Assembly: GCA_964611335.1 (NCBI GenBank)
Contig: CAZSXR010000001.1
Location: 930,001-994,000, forward strand
Source of the DNA: BOG-1112 sp964611335
Lineage (GTDB): Bacteria > Bdellovibrionota_B > Oligoflexia > Oligoflexales > Bog-1112
Reading direction: 5' to 3'
Length of the DNA: 64,000 bases
Shown here: one piece after another, positions 1 to 7,752 of the stretch
How the letters are laid out: each line of letters starts with the position of its first letter
How positions within the stretch are numbered: the stretch's first letter is position 1
Program-made: the position numbers and the translations under genes
Notes under the pieces: generated by a model
Seen by the model: the letters and a program-made list of their open reading frames with translations, nothing else
What the model was told of the DNA's origin: nothing
The model's database searches: none

Positions 1-348
1 GGTGTCATGCAACTCGATATGACAAACTACACCCAACGCAAAAACGAAATCGTTCTCATGACCGATTACACAGATCGTGGACAAAACGCATTCATCAAAG
101 ATCTTATACACAATTACATTCCTCATATGATTGCTGTAGAAGATCGATGTGGATATGCATGTTCCGATCATGCCTCTTGGTCACGCAAAGGTTACCCCGC
201 TTCCATTCCTTTCGAATCCCGTATGGATGAACACAATTCCGCAATCCATTCGCGAAGAGATACTCTCGAACGTACCCAAAACAACGCAGAGCACTCCGTG
301 CCTTACGCCCAATTATTAGTCGCCTACCTCCTAGAACTTGGCTACTAA
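1..348 (+). CDS. M28 family aminopeptidase, C-terminal part (5' end outside window)
   Basis: Reading is open from base 1 and ends with TAA at 346-348, so this is the last ~115 residues of a larger protein. The Cys-Gly-Tyr-Ala-Cys-Ser-Asp-His segment (about residues 47-54 of the visible part) matches the disulfide-bearing loop of secreted bacterial leucyl aminopeptidases of the Vibrio/Aeromonas type, and the following FES...N..IHSRRDTL segment carries the His that ligates the second zinc in that family. These enzymes are exported and remove N-terminal hydrophobic residues from peptides. The internal ATG at 7 is not a plausible start because the zinc site needs upstream residues. The family call is firm; substrate is inferred. 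Confidence 0.88.
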   Translation, partial: GVMQLDMTNYTQRKNEIVLMTDYTDRGQNAFIKDLIHNYIPHMIAVEDRCGYACSDHASWSRKGYPASIPFESRMDEHNSAIHSRRDTLERTQNNAEHSVPYAQLLVAYLLELGY

Positions 349-461
349 GACCTCAGATAATCCTTAAATATCATATGGTTAAAAAACGACTTAAAGTTGG
401 CTACGGGATTTAGCCGTTGAGCCAGTAGGGGAATTTGTGAATAGGAGTTTTTACGGAACAT

Positions 462-893
462 TTGATAGGAGAGGATTATCTTGCACGACTTGAGTTAAAT
501 CTCGAAGAGGCGGGAGCCTTGTTCGACGCCTTACACTACTATGGAAAAATAAACACTCTAGAGGCAGCAGAAGACATGTTTGTTTCTGAAGAGCCTCTTC
601 CTCTTATAAACCACTGGGAAAGTTTTGAAGAATTCATGAATGTCTGCAATGTTTTTTGTCAGATCTCACGTTCTCTTCCACGCTGTGCATTTACAAAAAC
701 AATTGTGACAGGCGAGCACATAGATCGTTCTCATTTTTCAAAAGAGCAGATGGAACTTATAGAAAATTTAAAAGAGTTTAAAAGACAGGCGTGTTACCTA
801 CTCAGTTATTTTGACAGCATGTCCGATTATTTTGAATATGAAGTCGAAATGATCGAACGGGGTTATCCTCACCGACATCGTCGCATCGCTTAG
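462..893 (+). CDS. Conserved-looking hypothetical protein, soluble
   Basis: A 143-residue product starting at TTG 462; a purine-rich GGAG at 444-447 lies upstream but with a long spacing of about 14 nt, and no better in-frame start follows the stop at 438. The protein is rich in Glu, Leu and aromatic residues, mostly predicted helical, and has no signal peptide or membrane segment. It ends in a basic tail (HRHRR). I do not recognise a family. It lies between a secreted aminopeptidase and an acyltransferase on the same strand, with about 110 and 80 nt gaps, so operon membership is uncertain. Confidence 0.55.
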   Translation: MIGEDYLARLELNLEEAGALFDALHYYGKINTLEAAEDMFVSEEPLPLINHWESFEEFMNVCNVFCQISRSLPRCAFTKTIVTGEHIDRSHFSKEQMELIENLKEFKRQACYLLSYFDSMSDYFEYEVEMIERGYPHRHRRIA

Positions 894-972
894 AAAATCT
901 TCTTTCGATTTCACATCGCTTCCTGTACTTACAGAGTTAGCTTCAATTAGAATGTTCGAGCGGAGGTGTGGT

Positions 973-1785
973 GTGTTCACTAAGAATGTGGAATTCACAG
1001 GTCCTGTCAAGTTGTCATCGTGGCGAAAAATTGCAATAGGAACATGGCGTACATCAGGAGATCCTTCTGTGTATGGAACTTTGGAAATCGATGCCACTCC
1101 CATCATAAAATTTATAGAAAAAGAAAAAGAGAGAGGTGTGCGTGTCACCCCTACTGTGATTATTGCGAAAGCAGCTGCTTTAGGTTTGCGTGAGTTCCCT
1201 ATATTAAACACAGTGCTGAGATGGGGGCGACTTTATCAAAGAAAGACTGTAGATGTTTTTTTGCAGGTTTCTGCACCAGGAAGAAAAGAAGACAATCTCT
1301 CAGGAGTACTCATCCGCGAGTGCGATAAGAAAGCAGCATCGGAGATTGCAGAGGAGCTACAAAAAAAAGCGGAACCTATAAAACACGGTGATGATCGTGA
1401 ATATAAAAAAATGAAGAATATATTAAAATTTGTTCCTGCATTTCTAGTGGGACCAATCCTCACGTTCATGAGTACTATACTTTACGGAATGAATCTGTGG
1501 TCTCCGCTGTTGAATGCGCCCAAAGATAGTTTCGGAAGTTTAATGGTGACATCGGTTGGCATGTTGGGAATAGATAATGGTTTTGCACCACTTGTTCCGT
1601 ATTCACGTTGTCCGTTTTTAATATCTGTTGGTGAGATTAAAGATAAAGCTGTTGTGATCGATGGTCAGCTTGCGATTCGACCTATGCTCTCTATAGGAGT
1701 GACGATGGATCATCGACAGATGGATGGAAAGGGTGCCTCATTAATACTCAGTGCATTTAGAAACTATCTGTCAAATCCCTATTAG
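973..1785 (+). CDS. 2-oxoacid dehydrogenase E2-type acyltransferase catalytic domain, stand-alone
   Basis: Catalytic domain of the dihydrolipoamide acyltransferase/chloramphenicol acetyltransferase superfamily. The motif DHRQMDGKGA near the C-terminus supplies the catalytic His and Asp of the HxxxDG signature. The 270-residue length covers only the catalytic domain: there is no lipoyl or peripheral-subunit-binding domain, so it is unlikely to be a normal dehydrogenase-complex core. The reading frame opens at ATG 952, but GTG 973 has GGAGG at 962-966 with 6-nt spacing, so I place the start there. The acyl donor and acceptor are unknown. No E1/E3 genes are next to it. A hydrophobic stretch near residues 150-175 could associate with membrane or with the trimer interface. 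Confidence 0.8.
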   Translation: MFTKNVEFTGPVKLSSWRKIAIGTWRTSGDPSVYGTLEIDATPIIKFIEKEKERGVRVTPTVIIAKAAALGLREFPILNTVLRWGRLYQRKTVDVFLQVSAPGRKEDNLSGVLIRECDKKAASEIAEELQKKAEPIKHGDDREYKKMKNILKFVPAFLVGPILTFMSTILYGMNLWSPLLNAPKDSFGSLMVTSVGMLGIDNGFAPLVPYSRCPFLISVGEIKDKAVVIDGQLAIRPMLSIGVTMDHRQMDGKGASLILSAFRNYLSNPY

Positions 1786-1900
1786 AAAATCACAGGGCTT
1801 AAAAAGTCAGCTTGCCTCTCCAATTTTATTTCGATAACTTCAATTTCGATGGGTGCTTTCATTTCCACAACCAAGACTCAATTACGATAAGGATCTGTTC

Positions 1901-2866
1901 GTGGGTGATAGAGTTCATATGCAGGTTCTTCCCGCTGTCGGTACAGAGATTGCAGAAAAATGGGACATGCTCTTCTACTTCTTAGTAGGATGTAGCATTT
2001 TCTTCTTTGTTCTGATTGTAGGTTTACTCGGTTGGTTTATCTACAAGTATCGCGAGAAGGATCCTCACCAAAAAGTCGGTCATATTGTTCACAATGGAAA
2101 ACTCGAATTTCTCTGGATCTCCATCCCAACAATTTTAGTCTTATTTATTTTTGCTTGGGGATGGTTGGTTTATGAAAGACTCAAAGTCGCACCTCAAAGT
2201 GCTATCGACATCAAAGTCATTGCTAAACAATGGCTTTGGCAATTTCAATATGACAATGGTGTCAATGAAATTGGAGTTCTGACAGTTCCAGAAAAAGTTC
2301 CTGTGCGTTTGCTGATGACATCGGAAGATGTCATCCACGCATTTTTTGTTCCTGATTTTCGAATCAAAAGCGATGTTGTCCCTGGAACCTACACAACCGT
2401 ATGGTTCCAAGCACTGGGTGTCGGAGAACATGACATCTATTGCACTCAGTATTGCGGAACGTCACATGCAAAAATGTTGGCAAAGGTGAAAGTTCTTTCA
2501 AGAGAGGATTGGGATAGCTGGAGAAAAGCCGCTATCGCACCGAAGGAACGTCCTACAGATCTCAAAGAATGGGGACGTCAACTCCACAAAGATAAGGGTT
2601 GTATGGCTTGCCACTCTTTAGATGGATCCCGTTTGGTGGGTCCAAGCTTCAAGGGTATTTGGGGCACATATGTAGAAATGATGGATGGGAGTAAACATCT
2701 TGTCGATGAGAACTACGTCCGTGACATGATTGAAAATCCTGCAACAGCAGCAACTCCTGGAAAGATTATAAAGGGGTATCAGCCTGTGATGCCATCTTTC
2801 AAGGGCTTAGTGTCTGTAGAAGAAATTAACGCAATCACTGAATTCATTAAAAGTATGAAAGATTGA
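1901..2866 (+). CDS. coxB: Cytochrome c oxidase subunit II with fused cytochrome c domain (caa3 type)
   Basis: Accepts electrons at CuA and passes them to subunit I. Two N-terminal membrane helices are followed by a cupredoxin domain with the CuA ligands: His in VIHAFF, then CTQYCGTSHAKM giving two Cys, His and Met. The Glu usual between the Cys residues is Gln, as also occurs in Thermus-type oxidases. A C-terminal haem c domain (CMACH) makes this a caa3-type subunit. The frame is open from GTG 1853, but AAGGA at 1889-1893 sits 7 nt before GTG 1901, which I prefer; ATG 1919 is a third option. First gene of a five-gene operon with 4-nt spacing to coxA. Confidence 0.93.
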   Translation: MGDRVHMQVLPAVGTEIAEKWDMLFYFLVGCSIFFFVLIVGLLGWFIYKYREKDPHQKVGHIVHNGKLEFLWISIPTILVLFIFAWGWLVYERLKVAPQSAIDIKVIAKQWLWQFQYDNGVNEIGVLTVPEKVPVRLLMTSEDVIHAFFVPDFRIKSDVVPGTYTTVWFQALGVGEHDIYCTQYCGTSHAKMLAKVKVLSREDWDSWRKAAIAPKERPTDLKEWGRQLHKDKGCMACHSLDGSRLVGPSFKGIWGTYVEMMDGSKHLVDENYVRDMIENPATAATPGKIIKGYQPVMPSFKGLVSVEEINAITEFIKSMKD

Positions 2867-2870
2867 TCTT

Positions 2871-4493
2871 ATGACATCCAGTCATGCACATTCGCATCAT
2901 GGGAATTACCTGACCCATAAAAAAGGTTTGAAGTCTTGGTTGTACACTTTGGATCACAAACGCATTGGTCTGATGTATATGTACACCATACTTTTATTTT
3001 TCCTCTGTGGTGGTATCGCAGCGTTGTTAGTGAGAACTCAACTTTTTAATCCTACTAAAGGATTGCTCAGTCCCGATCACTATAATCAGGCTTTTACCTA
3101 CCATGGAACTATCATGGTTTTTATGGTGATTTTGCCGATGATCCCTTCCGCAATAGGAAATCTGGTTCTTCCTATGCAAGTAGGCGCTCAGGATGTTGCG
3201 TTTCCTAGATTGAATTTGCTTTCCTACTATCTTTTTGTTCTCGGTGCCTTGCTTGCTGTGATCACGTTGTTCACAGGTGGTGTAGATACAGGGTGGACTT
3301 TTTATGCACCTTATTCTATTCGCACAAGCGGTTCTACAATCCTTGTAGTGACGGGCGCTTTCATCATGGGATTTAGCGCCATCCTTACTGCGTTAAATTT
3401 TATTACAACTGTACATAAACTTCGCGCACCAGGTTTGACATGGAATCGTTTGCCTCTTTTTGTGTGGTGTTTGTATGCGACAAATATCATTCAGATGCTT
3501 GCAACGCCAGTCATTGCTCTCACGTTGTTGCTTTTGGTGTGTGAAAGAACCCTGCATGTAGGGATTTTCGATCCTCAACTCGGTGGGGATCCCGTTTTGT
3601 TTCAGCACTTTTTCTGGTTTTATTCTCATCCTGCGGTTTACATCATGATTCTTCCTGCGATGGGTGTGATCAATGAAGTGATTCCTGTGTTTTCAAGAAA
3701 GAATATTTTCAGTTACTCGGGAATGGCTGGTGCGGTTTTTGGAATTGCTTTGGTGTCCTTCATCGTTTGGGGTCACCACATGTTTGTTTCAGGTCAATCC
3801 GATACTGCGAACTTCGTATTTTCTTTGCTCACGATGTTTGTTGCGGTGCCTACGGGCATTAAAATTTTCAACTGGGTTGCAACTTTGTATCAGGGCTCTA
3901 TACGTCTTCAAACACCGATGCTCTATGCTCTCGCGTTTATCTTTGTCTTCCTTGTAGGAGGTTTGACAGGCGTATTTTTAGCGACTGTTGCGATCGATGT
4001 ACATTTGACTCACACTTATTTTGTGGTCTCTCACTTCCATTATACAATGGTAGGTGGTGCGATCATGGCTTTCATGGCAGGTATACATTACTGGTTTCCA
4101 AAATTCATTGGACGTATGTACAACGAGTTTTATGCGAAAATTTCATGGGCTTTGATTTTCATTGGATTCAACGTAACGTTTTTTCCACAATTTCTCGCAG
4201 GTATTCAGGGAATGCCACGCCGCTACTATACGTATCCTGAACAATTTACTTTGATGAACCAGATTTCTACGGTTGGTTCTTACATCATATCTTTGGGCTT
4301 TGTGATTTCAGCTTTTTACTTGGGATATGCAGTTCGCAGAGGGAAAAAAGCTCCTGCTAATCCTTGGGGGGCTGCAACATTGGAATGGCAAACATCCTCA
4401 CCTCCTCCTCATGAGAATTTTATAGAAACTCCGATTGTGACACATGGACCTTATGATTTTTCTCATATCAACCCTGAGGAGATATCACGATGA
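2871..4493 (+). CDS. coxA: Cytochrome c oxidase subunit I (A2-type haem-copper oxidase)
   Basis: A 540-residue, 12-helix catalytic subunit that reduces O2 to water and pumps protons. Visible ligands: His of TYHGTIMVF (low-spin haem), HPAVY with the CuB His and cross-linked Tyr, the HH pair of VWGHHMF for CuB, and SHFHYTMVGG for the two haem irons. The K-channel Lys is in PTGIKIF. The Glu of A1 oxidases (HPEVY) is Ala and is preceded by a YS pair, which is the A2-type signature known from Thermus/Rhodothermus caa3 enzymes and agrees with the haem c fused to subunit II. The gene overlaps coxC by 4 nt, implying translational coupling. Confidence 0.97.
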   Translation: MTSSHAHSHHGNYLTHKKGLKSWLYTLDHKRIGLMYMYTILLFFLCGGIAALLVRTQLFNPTKGLLSPDHYNQAFTYHGTIMVFMVILPMIPSAIGNLVLPMQVGAQDVAFPRLNLLSYYLFVLGALLAVITLFTGGVDTGWTFYAPYSIRTSGSTILVVTGAFIMGFSAILTALNFITTVHKLRAPGLTWNRLPLFVWCLYATNIIQMLATPVIALTLLLLVCERTLHVGIFDPQLGGDPVLFQHFFWFYSHPAVYIMILPAMGVINEVIPVFSRKNIFSYSGMAGAVFGIALVSFIVWGHHMFVSGQSDTANFVFSLLTMFVAVPTGIKIFNWVATLYQGSIRLQTPMLYALAFIFVFLVGGLTGVFLATVAIDVHLTHTYFVVSHFHYTMVGGAIMAFMAGIHYWFPKFIGRMYNEFYAKISWALIFIGFNVTFFPQFLAGIQGMPRRYYTYPEQFTLMNQISTVGSYIISLGFVISAFYLGYAVRRGKKAPANPWGAATLEWQTSSPPPHENFIETPIVTHGPYDFSHINPEEISR

Positions 4494-5140
4494 GTCAAAC
4501 TACAGCATCCGGTCGTCATAACTTTGCTCATCATTTTAAAAATGCGTTTCATGAATTCGATGCTTGCAAAGTAGGAATGTGGTTATTTCTTCTGCAGGAA
4601 GTCTTGTTTTTTTCCCCGCTTTTTGTGGGTTATGCTGTCTTTCGTAGTTTGTATCATGAAGCATGGCATGAGGCGAGTCACCTTCTCGATTGGAAGTTAG
4701 GTGCTTTAAACACAATCGTACTTATCAGCAGCAGTTTCACTATGGCTATGGCGGTTCGCGCTGCGCAAAGAGGCGATCGTAAGAAAATCGTTTTAAATCT
4801 TGCGATCACCATTGCCTGTGCGGTTGCCTTCCTAGTTGTGAAATATTTTGAATATGCACATAAAATTCATCTTGGTCTTTTGCCTGCGGGAATGTTTACG
4901 TATCAAGGTCTGGCACATCCCAAAGCAACTTTGTTTTTTTCTCTTTATTTTATGATGACAGGACTTCACGGGATTCACGTTTTAATAGGTATTGGTTTGC
5001 TTACATGGATACTGATCCGTGCAGGTCGCGGTGAGTTCGATGAAGGTTATTTTACACCTGTAGAAATGACAGGGCTCTACTGGCACTTTGTAGATCTCGT
5101 TTGGATTTATATATTTCCACTACTTTATTTAGTGGGCTAA
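4490..5140 (+). CDS. coxC: Cytochrome c oxidase subunit III
   Basis: A 216-residue integral membrane protein with five or so helices. It has the family features KVGMWLFLLQEVLFF near the N-terminus, the GLHGIHVLIG helix and the closing FTPVEMTGLYWHFVDLVWIYIFPL segment. It stabilises subunit I and its proton uptake. The length suits the shorter subunit III of caa3 oxidases. It starts on the ATGA overlap with coxA and is followed 9 nt later by coxD. Confidence 0.95.
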   Translation: MSQTTASGRHNFAHHFKNAFHEFDACKVGMWLFLLQEVLFFSPLFVGYAVFRSLYHEAWHEASHLLDWKLGALNTIVLISSSFTMAMAVRAAQRGDRKKIVLNLAITIACAVAFLVVKYFEYAHKIHLGLLPAGMFTYQGLAHPKATLFFSLYFMMTGLHGIHVLIGIGLLTWILIRAGRGEFDEGYFTPVEMTGLYWHFVDLVWIYIFPLLYLVG

Positions 5141-5149
5141 GGAGAGAAA

Positions 5150-5527
5150 ATGTCTGCAGATAACGGTCATAGTCATCATATTGTTTCTTTCGAGACATGT
5201 TTGAAAGTTTTTGCAGCGCTGCTTGTATTGACAGTTGTAACAGTTCTTGTTTCACGTGTTGATTTAGGTGCGTTTAATTTTACCGTCGCCATGATCATTG
5301 CAACGGTAAAAGCGGCAGTCGTTGTAATGTTCTTTATGGGTTTGAAATATGACTCTAACGAAAACCGTGCAATATTTTTCTCCTCGTTTATTTTTCTCTT
5401 TATCTTTATTATCCTCACGTTTTCGGATTTGATGTTCAGACCGAAAATTACAACAACAAGCACTTTGACGCTGGATCAAATACCTGCTCTCACTGTGCCC
5501 ACTGCAAGCAAAGCATCTGTTCCATGA
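5150..5527 (+). CDS. coxD: Prokaryotic-type cytochrome c oxidase subunit IV
   Basis: A 125-residue small membrane protein with three hydrophobic helices (about residues 20-40, 45-65 and 80-102). The His-rich N-terminus (HSHHIVSF) and the VKAAVVVMFFMGLKYDSN helix are typical of the bacterial subunit IV (COX4_pro) family, an accessory assembly or stability subunit. AAGGAG lies immediately upstream with good spacing. The 3' end overlaps the sco gene by 4 nt. Confidence 0.9.
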   Translation: MSADNGHSHHIVSFETCLKVFAALLVLTVVTVLVSRVDLGAFNFTVAMIIATVKAAVVVMFFMGLKYDSNENRAIFFSSFIFLFIFIILTFSDLMFRPKITTTSTLTLDQIPALTVPTASKASVP

Positions 5528-6333
5528 GTAAATTTCTTAAGCTTTTTCTTCTGTCTTCGTTTCTTTATTCTTCACACAATATCTATGCAGGACCTTTGCA
5601 ACCTAAGCAGATCGAGGGCGTCAATGTCATCGAGCGTTTGGGTGACCCCGTTAAGATGGATATTCCGTTTGTAGATACGGAGGGTCAGACTGTTGTTCTC
5701 AGAGACTACACAAAAAATAACAAGCCTCTGATTGTCATGATGGGTTACTACGGTTGCCCTAAATTATGCAGTTTGATTTTAGATGGAATCTTTACAGCAG
5801 CGCGGAATCTTACATGGACCATGGGCAAAGAATATGACTTCGTGATGGTCAGCGTAGACCCTGAAGAAGACCATATGCTTGCAAGGAAAAAACAGGAAAG
5901 TTATGCACGCCTCTACGGTCGTAGCGGTTCTGAAAATGGTATGCATTTCTTAACAGGCAAAGAAGACAACATCCGCAAACTTGCTGCAGAACTAGGATTT
6001 CACTATAAGTATGATGAGAAGATAGAACAGTATGTACACCCTGCAGTTTTGACTGTTTTGTCGACAAAAGATGATAAGACAAAGATTACACGTTATCTTT
6101 ATGGAATCGACTTCCCTGCAAAAGATGTGAAACTTGCCTTGGTCGAAGGCGCAGAAGGTCGTATCGGCACCATCGTAGAACGAATTTTGTTGCTTTGCTA
6201 TCAATATGACCCAACAGCAGGATCTTATTCTGTAAGCGTCATGATGATGATGAAGGTCGCAGGAGCCTGTACTGTACTAATGATTGCATTTTTAATTTGG
6301 TTTCTAAATCGGAATAAAAGACTAGCCGTCTAG
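5524..6333 (+). CDS. SCO1/SenC family copper chaperone for CuA assembly
   Basis: A thioredoxin-fold protein of 269 residues that delivers copper to the CuA site of subunit II. The copper ligands are visible: Cys78 and Cys82 in GYYGCPKLC and His172 in YVHPAVL. A cleavable or anchoring hydrophobic N-terminus (residues 5-22) places it on the periplasmic side. Unlike many Sco proteins it also has a C-terminal hydrophobic helix (about 243-262) followed by a basic tail, so it is probably anchored at that end. It is the last gene of the cox operon, overlapping coxD by 4 nt, with a terminator about 20 nt downstream. Confidence 0.93.
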   Translation: MSKFLKLFLLSSFLYSSHNIYAGPLQPKQIEGVNVIERLGDPVKMDIPFVDTEGQTVVLRDYTKNNKPLIVMMGYYGCPKLCSLILDGIFTAARNLTWTMGKEYDFVMVSVDPEEDHMLARKKQESYARLYGRSGSENGMHFLTGKEDNIRKLAAELGFHYKYDEKIEQYVHPAVLTVLSTKDDKTKITRYLYGIDFPAKDVKLALVEGAEGRIGTIVERILLLCYQYDPTAGSYSVSVMMMMKVAGACTVLMIAFLIWFLNRNKRLAV

Positions 6334-6351
6334 GTGTTTAAGATAAGGGAG

Positions 6352-6386
6352 GGGGACGCTTTCCTCTGCAAGAGGCGTCCCCTTTT
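6352..6386 (+). terminator. Rho-independent terminator of the cox operon
   Basis: GGGGACGC (6352-6359) pairs perfectly with GCGTCCCC (6375-6382), with an inner CTCT/AGAG extension, followed by four Ts. It lies 19 nt after the sco stop codon and before a convergent lipoprotein gene. The opposite strand lacks a clean U-tract, so I read it as unidirectional. Confidence 0.85.
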
Positions 6387-6405
6387 CAATGCTAAGAGAG
6401 AGTGA

Positions 6406-7455
6406 TTAGTTATTACTTACACCTGAAACTTGTATTGAGAAGTAAGTGTAAGAATTGCCACCCGTCAAAATAAGAATCATATTAGGATTAGAACTCAAAG
6501 GTCCTGGTCCTGTAAGTGTTGCTGTTGCAAAACCTTTGTTGTTATCCGTGAGCGCGTTAGCGGAGGTAACGGTTGTAGTGCCGGAAGCCATAATGGTTCC
6601 CAACTGTGTAAGAGAGAGTGTAGAACCTGTACTTACACCATAACTATCGCTGATAAGTTTGTATTTGATACTTGTCTGTGTCAGAGCACCTGTATCAGAT
6701 GTACTCACACCGCACTTACCCGATGTTCCCATAGCGACTGCACAATAGAGGTTGAAAACAAATTGACCAGCGCCACTACTGTTAACACCACTAAAGACCA
6801 TAGGAGCAACGCTACCTGTGGAAGCAGGGCTACCATTAGTGCTGAGCACATAATTGGGGGCTTCCTCACCAGACATACCTACGCTTTGAGCTTGTGAAAC
6901 AAGGGATTGTGCAACACTTTGTGAAGCTCCTACATTTGTTTGATAGAAGCTGTATGAAACAACATCACTTGAAGTCACTTGAGCCTGTGTCAACTGACTT
7001 ACAACTTTAACTGCATATAGATCATTCGCATTGCTCTGGTTTACGAAAGTTGCAGTATCCCCTGCTAACCATGTCGTAAAGCCTGAACCTGTCTTAGGTA
7101 CATAAGTGTTTCCACTTGTAACAAAGGAGCTAAGTTTCAAAAGACAATTGCTATCACCTACTATAACTTTGACTGTCGAAGCTGTGACAGTTCCTGTAAG
7201 GGCAGAACTGCAACCTGCCAAACTCATGGAATAAGAAGTTGCTGCAACAAGTTCAAGACCACTAGAGTCCGAAACTAAACCAAGTGCTAAACCTGGATCT
7301 GGACTGAAAGCAATGGGAATATCCATTGTTTTGCTATTTGCATTGAGTCCACTGTAACTATTAGATCCTTTTTGTTGCTCACCGCATTGAGAAAAGAACA
7401 TGCTCATCGAAGCAAGGAGAGTAGCAAGAATTGTAGCTTTTGTTGCATAACTCAT
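6406..7455 (-). CDS. Paralogous surface lipoprotein (family of seven in this island), copy 1
   Basis: A 349-residue predicted lipoprotein. The signal sequence ends FFSQC-G, with Gln before the lipidated Cys rather than the usual Gly/Ala/Ser. The body has the family order shared with the other six copies: an N-terminal module (GLELV..., a conserved GCSSALTG, a NCLLKL segment, FTTWLAGDTATF, and a VVSQLTQAQVTSSDVVSYSF segment), a middle Cys-containing region, and a C-terminal module ending in SYTYFSIQVSGV. It is Ser/Thr/Gly-rich and probably beta-structured. AAGGGA lies 7 nt before the ATG. It is transcribed away from the 939-residue family member. Function unknown; the family has no name I recognise. 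Confidence 0.8.
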   Translation of the reverse strand: MSYATKATILATLLASMSMFFSQCGEQQKGSNSYSGLNANSKTMDIPIAFSPDPGLALGLVSDSSGLELVAATSYSMSLAGCSSALTGTVTASTVKVIVGDSNCLLKLSSFVTSGNTYVPKTGSGFTTWLAGDTATFVNQSNANDLYAVKVVSQLTQAQVTSSDVVSYSFYQTNVGASQSVAQSLVSQAQSVGMSGEEAPNYVLSTNGSPASTGSVAPMVFSGVNSSGAGQFVFNLYCAVAMGTSGKCGVSTSDTGALTQTSIKYKLISDSYGVSTGSTLSLTQLGTIMASGTTTVTSANALTDNNKGFATATLTGPGPLSSNPNMILILTGGNSYTYFSIQVSGVSNN

Positions 7456-7752
7456 TTTTGAATCCCTTATTTTATGTTAGATCGCAGAGGAGATACATGA
7501 ACAAAGCTATCCATGACCCGACTTACACTTCGGCAAAGTCACGGGGAAAATGACTCAAAAGTGAATTTTATTTATAACCTATTGATTTATTTCTATTTTT
7601 AGAGTTATTTACCTTTTTGTTTTCACTTCCATTCCTCAAATTTTAACAAAAGCAAAAATCTTCCCTAAAGATCCGAGATCAAAAACCGTTAACTTGACTG
7701 TGAAAGTTGTCGAGTATGGATCCACTCAAAATCTTTCAGAAAAAGAGTCCAC
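7456..7752. promoter_or_regulatory. Divergent intergenic region between two lipoprotein genes
   Basis: No gene is visible. The stretch is AT-rich and must hold promoters for both neighbours. A TTGACT hexamer at 7694-7699 could be a -35 box for the plus-strand gene, but the -10 candidate (TATGGA, 7715-7720) is poor and the 15-nt spacer is short. I see no convincing riboswitch or long palindrome. Confidence 0.3.

Noticed and set aside
2371..2480. Gln between the CuA cysteines of coxB as a defect
   Set aside because: This residue contributes only its backbone carbonyl, and Gln occurs at the position in functional Thermus-type oxidases.
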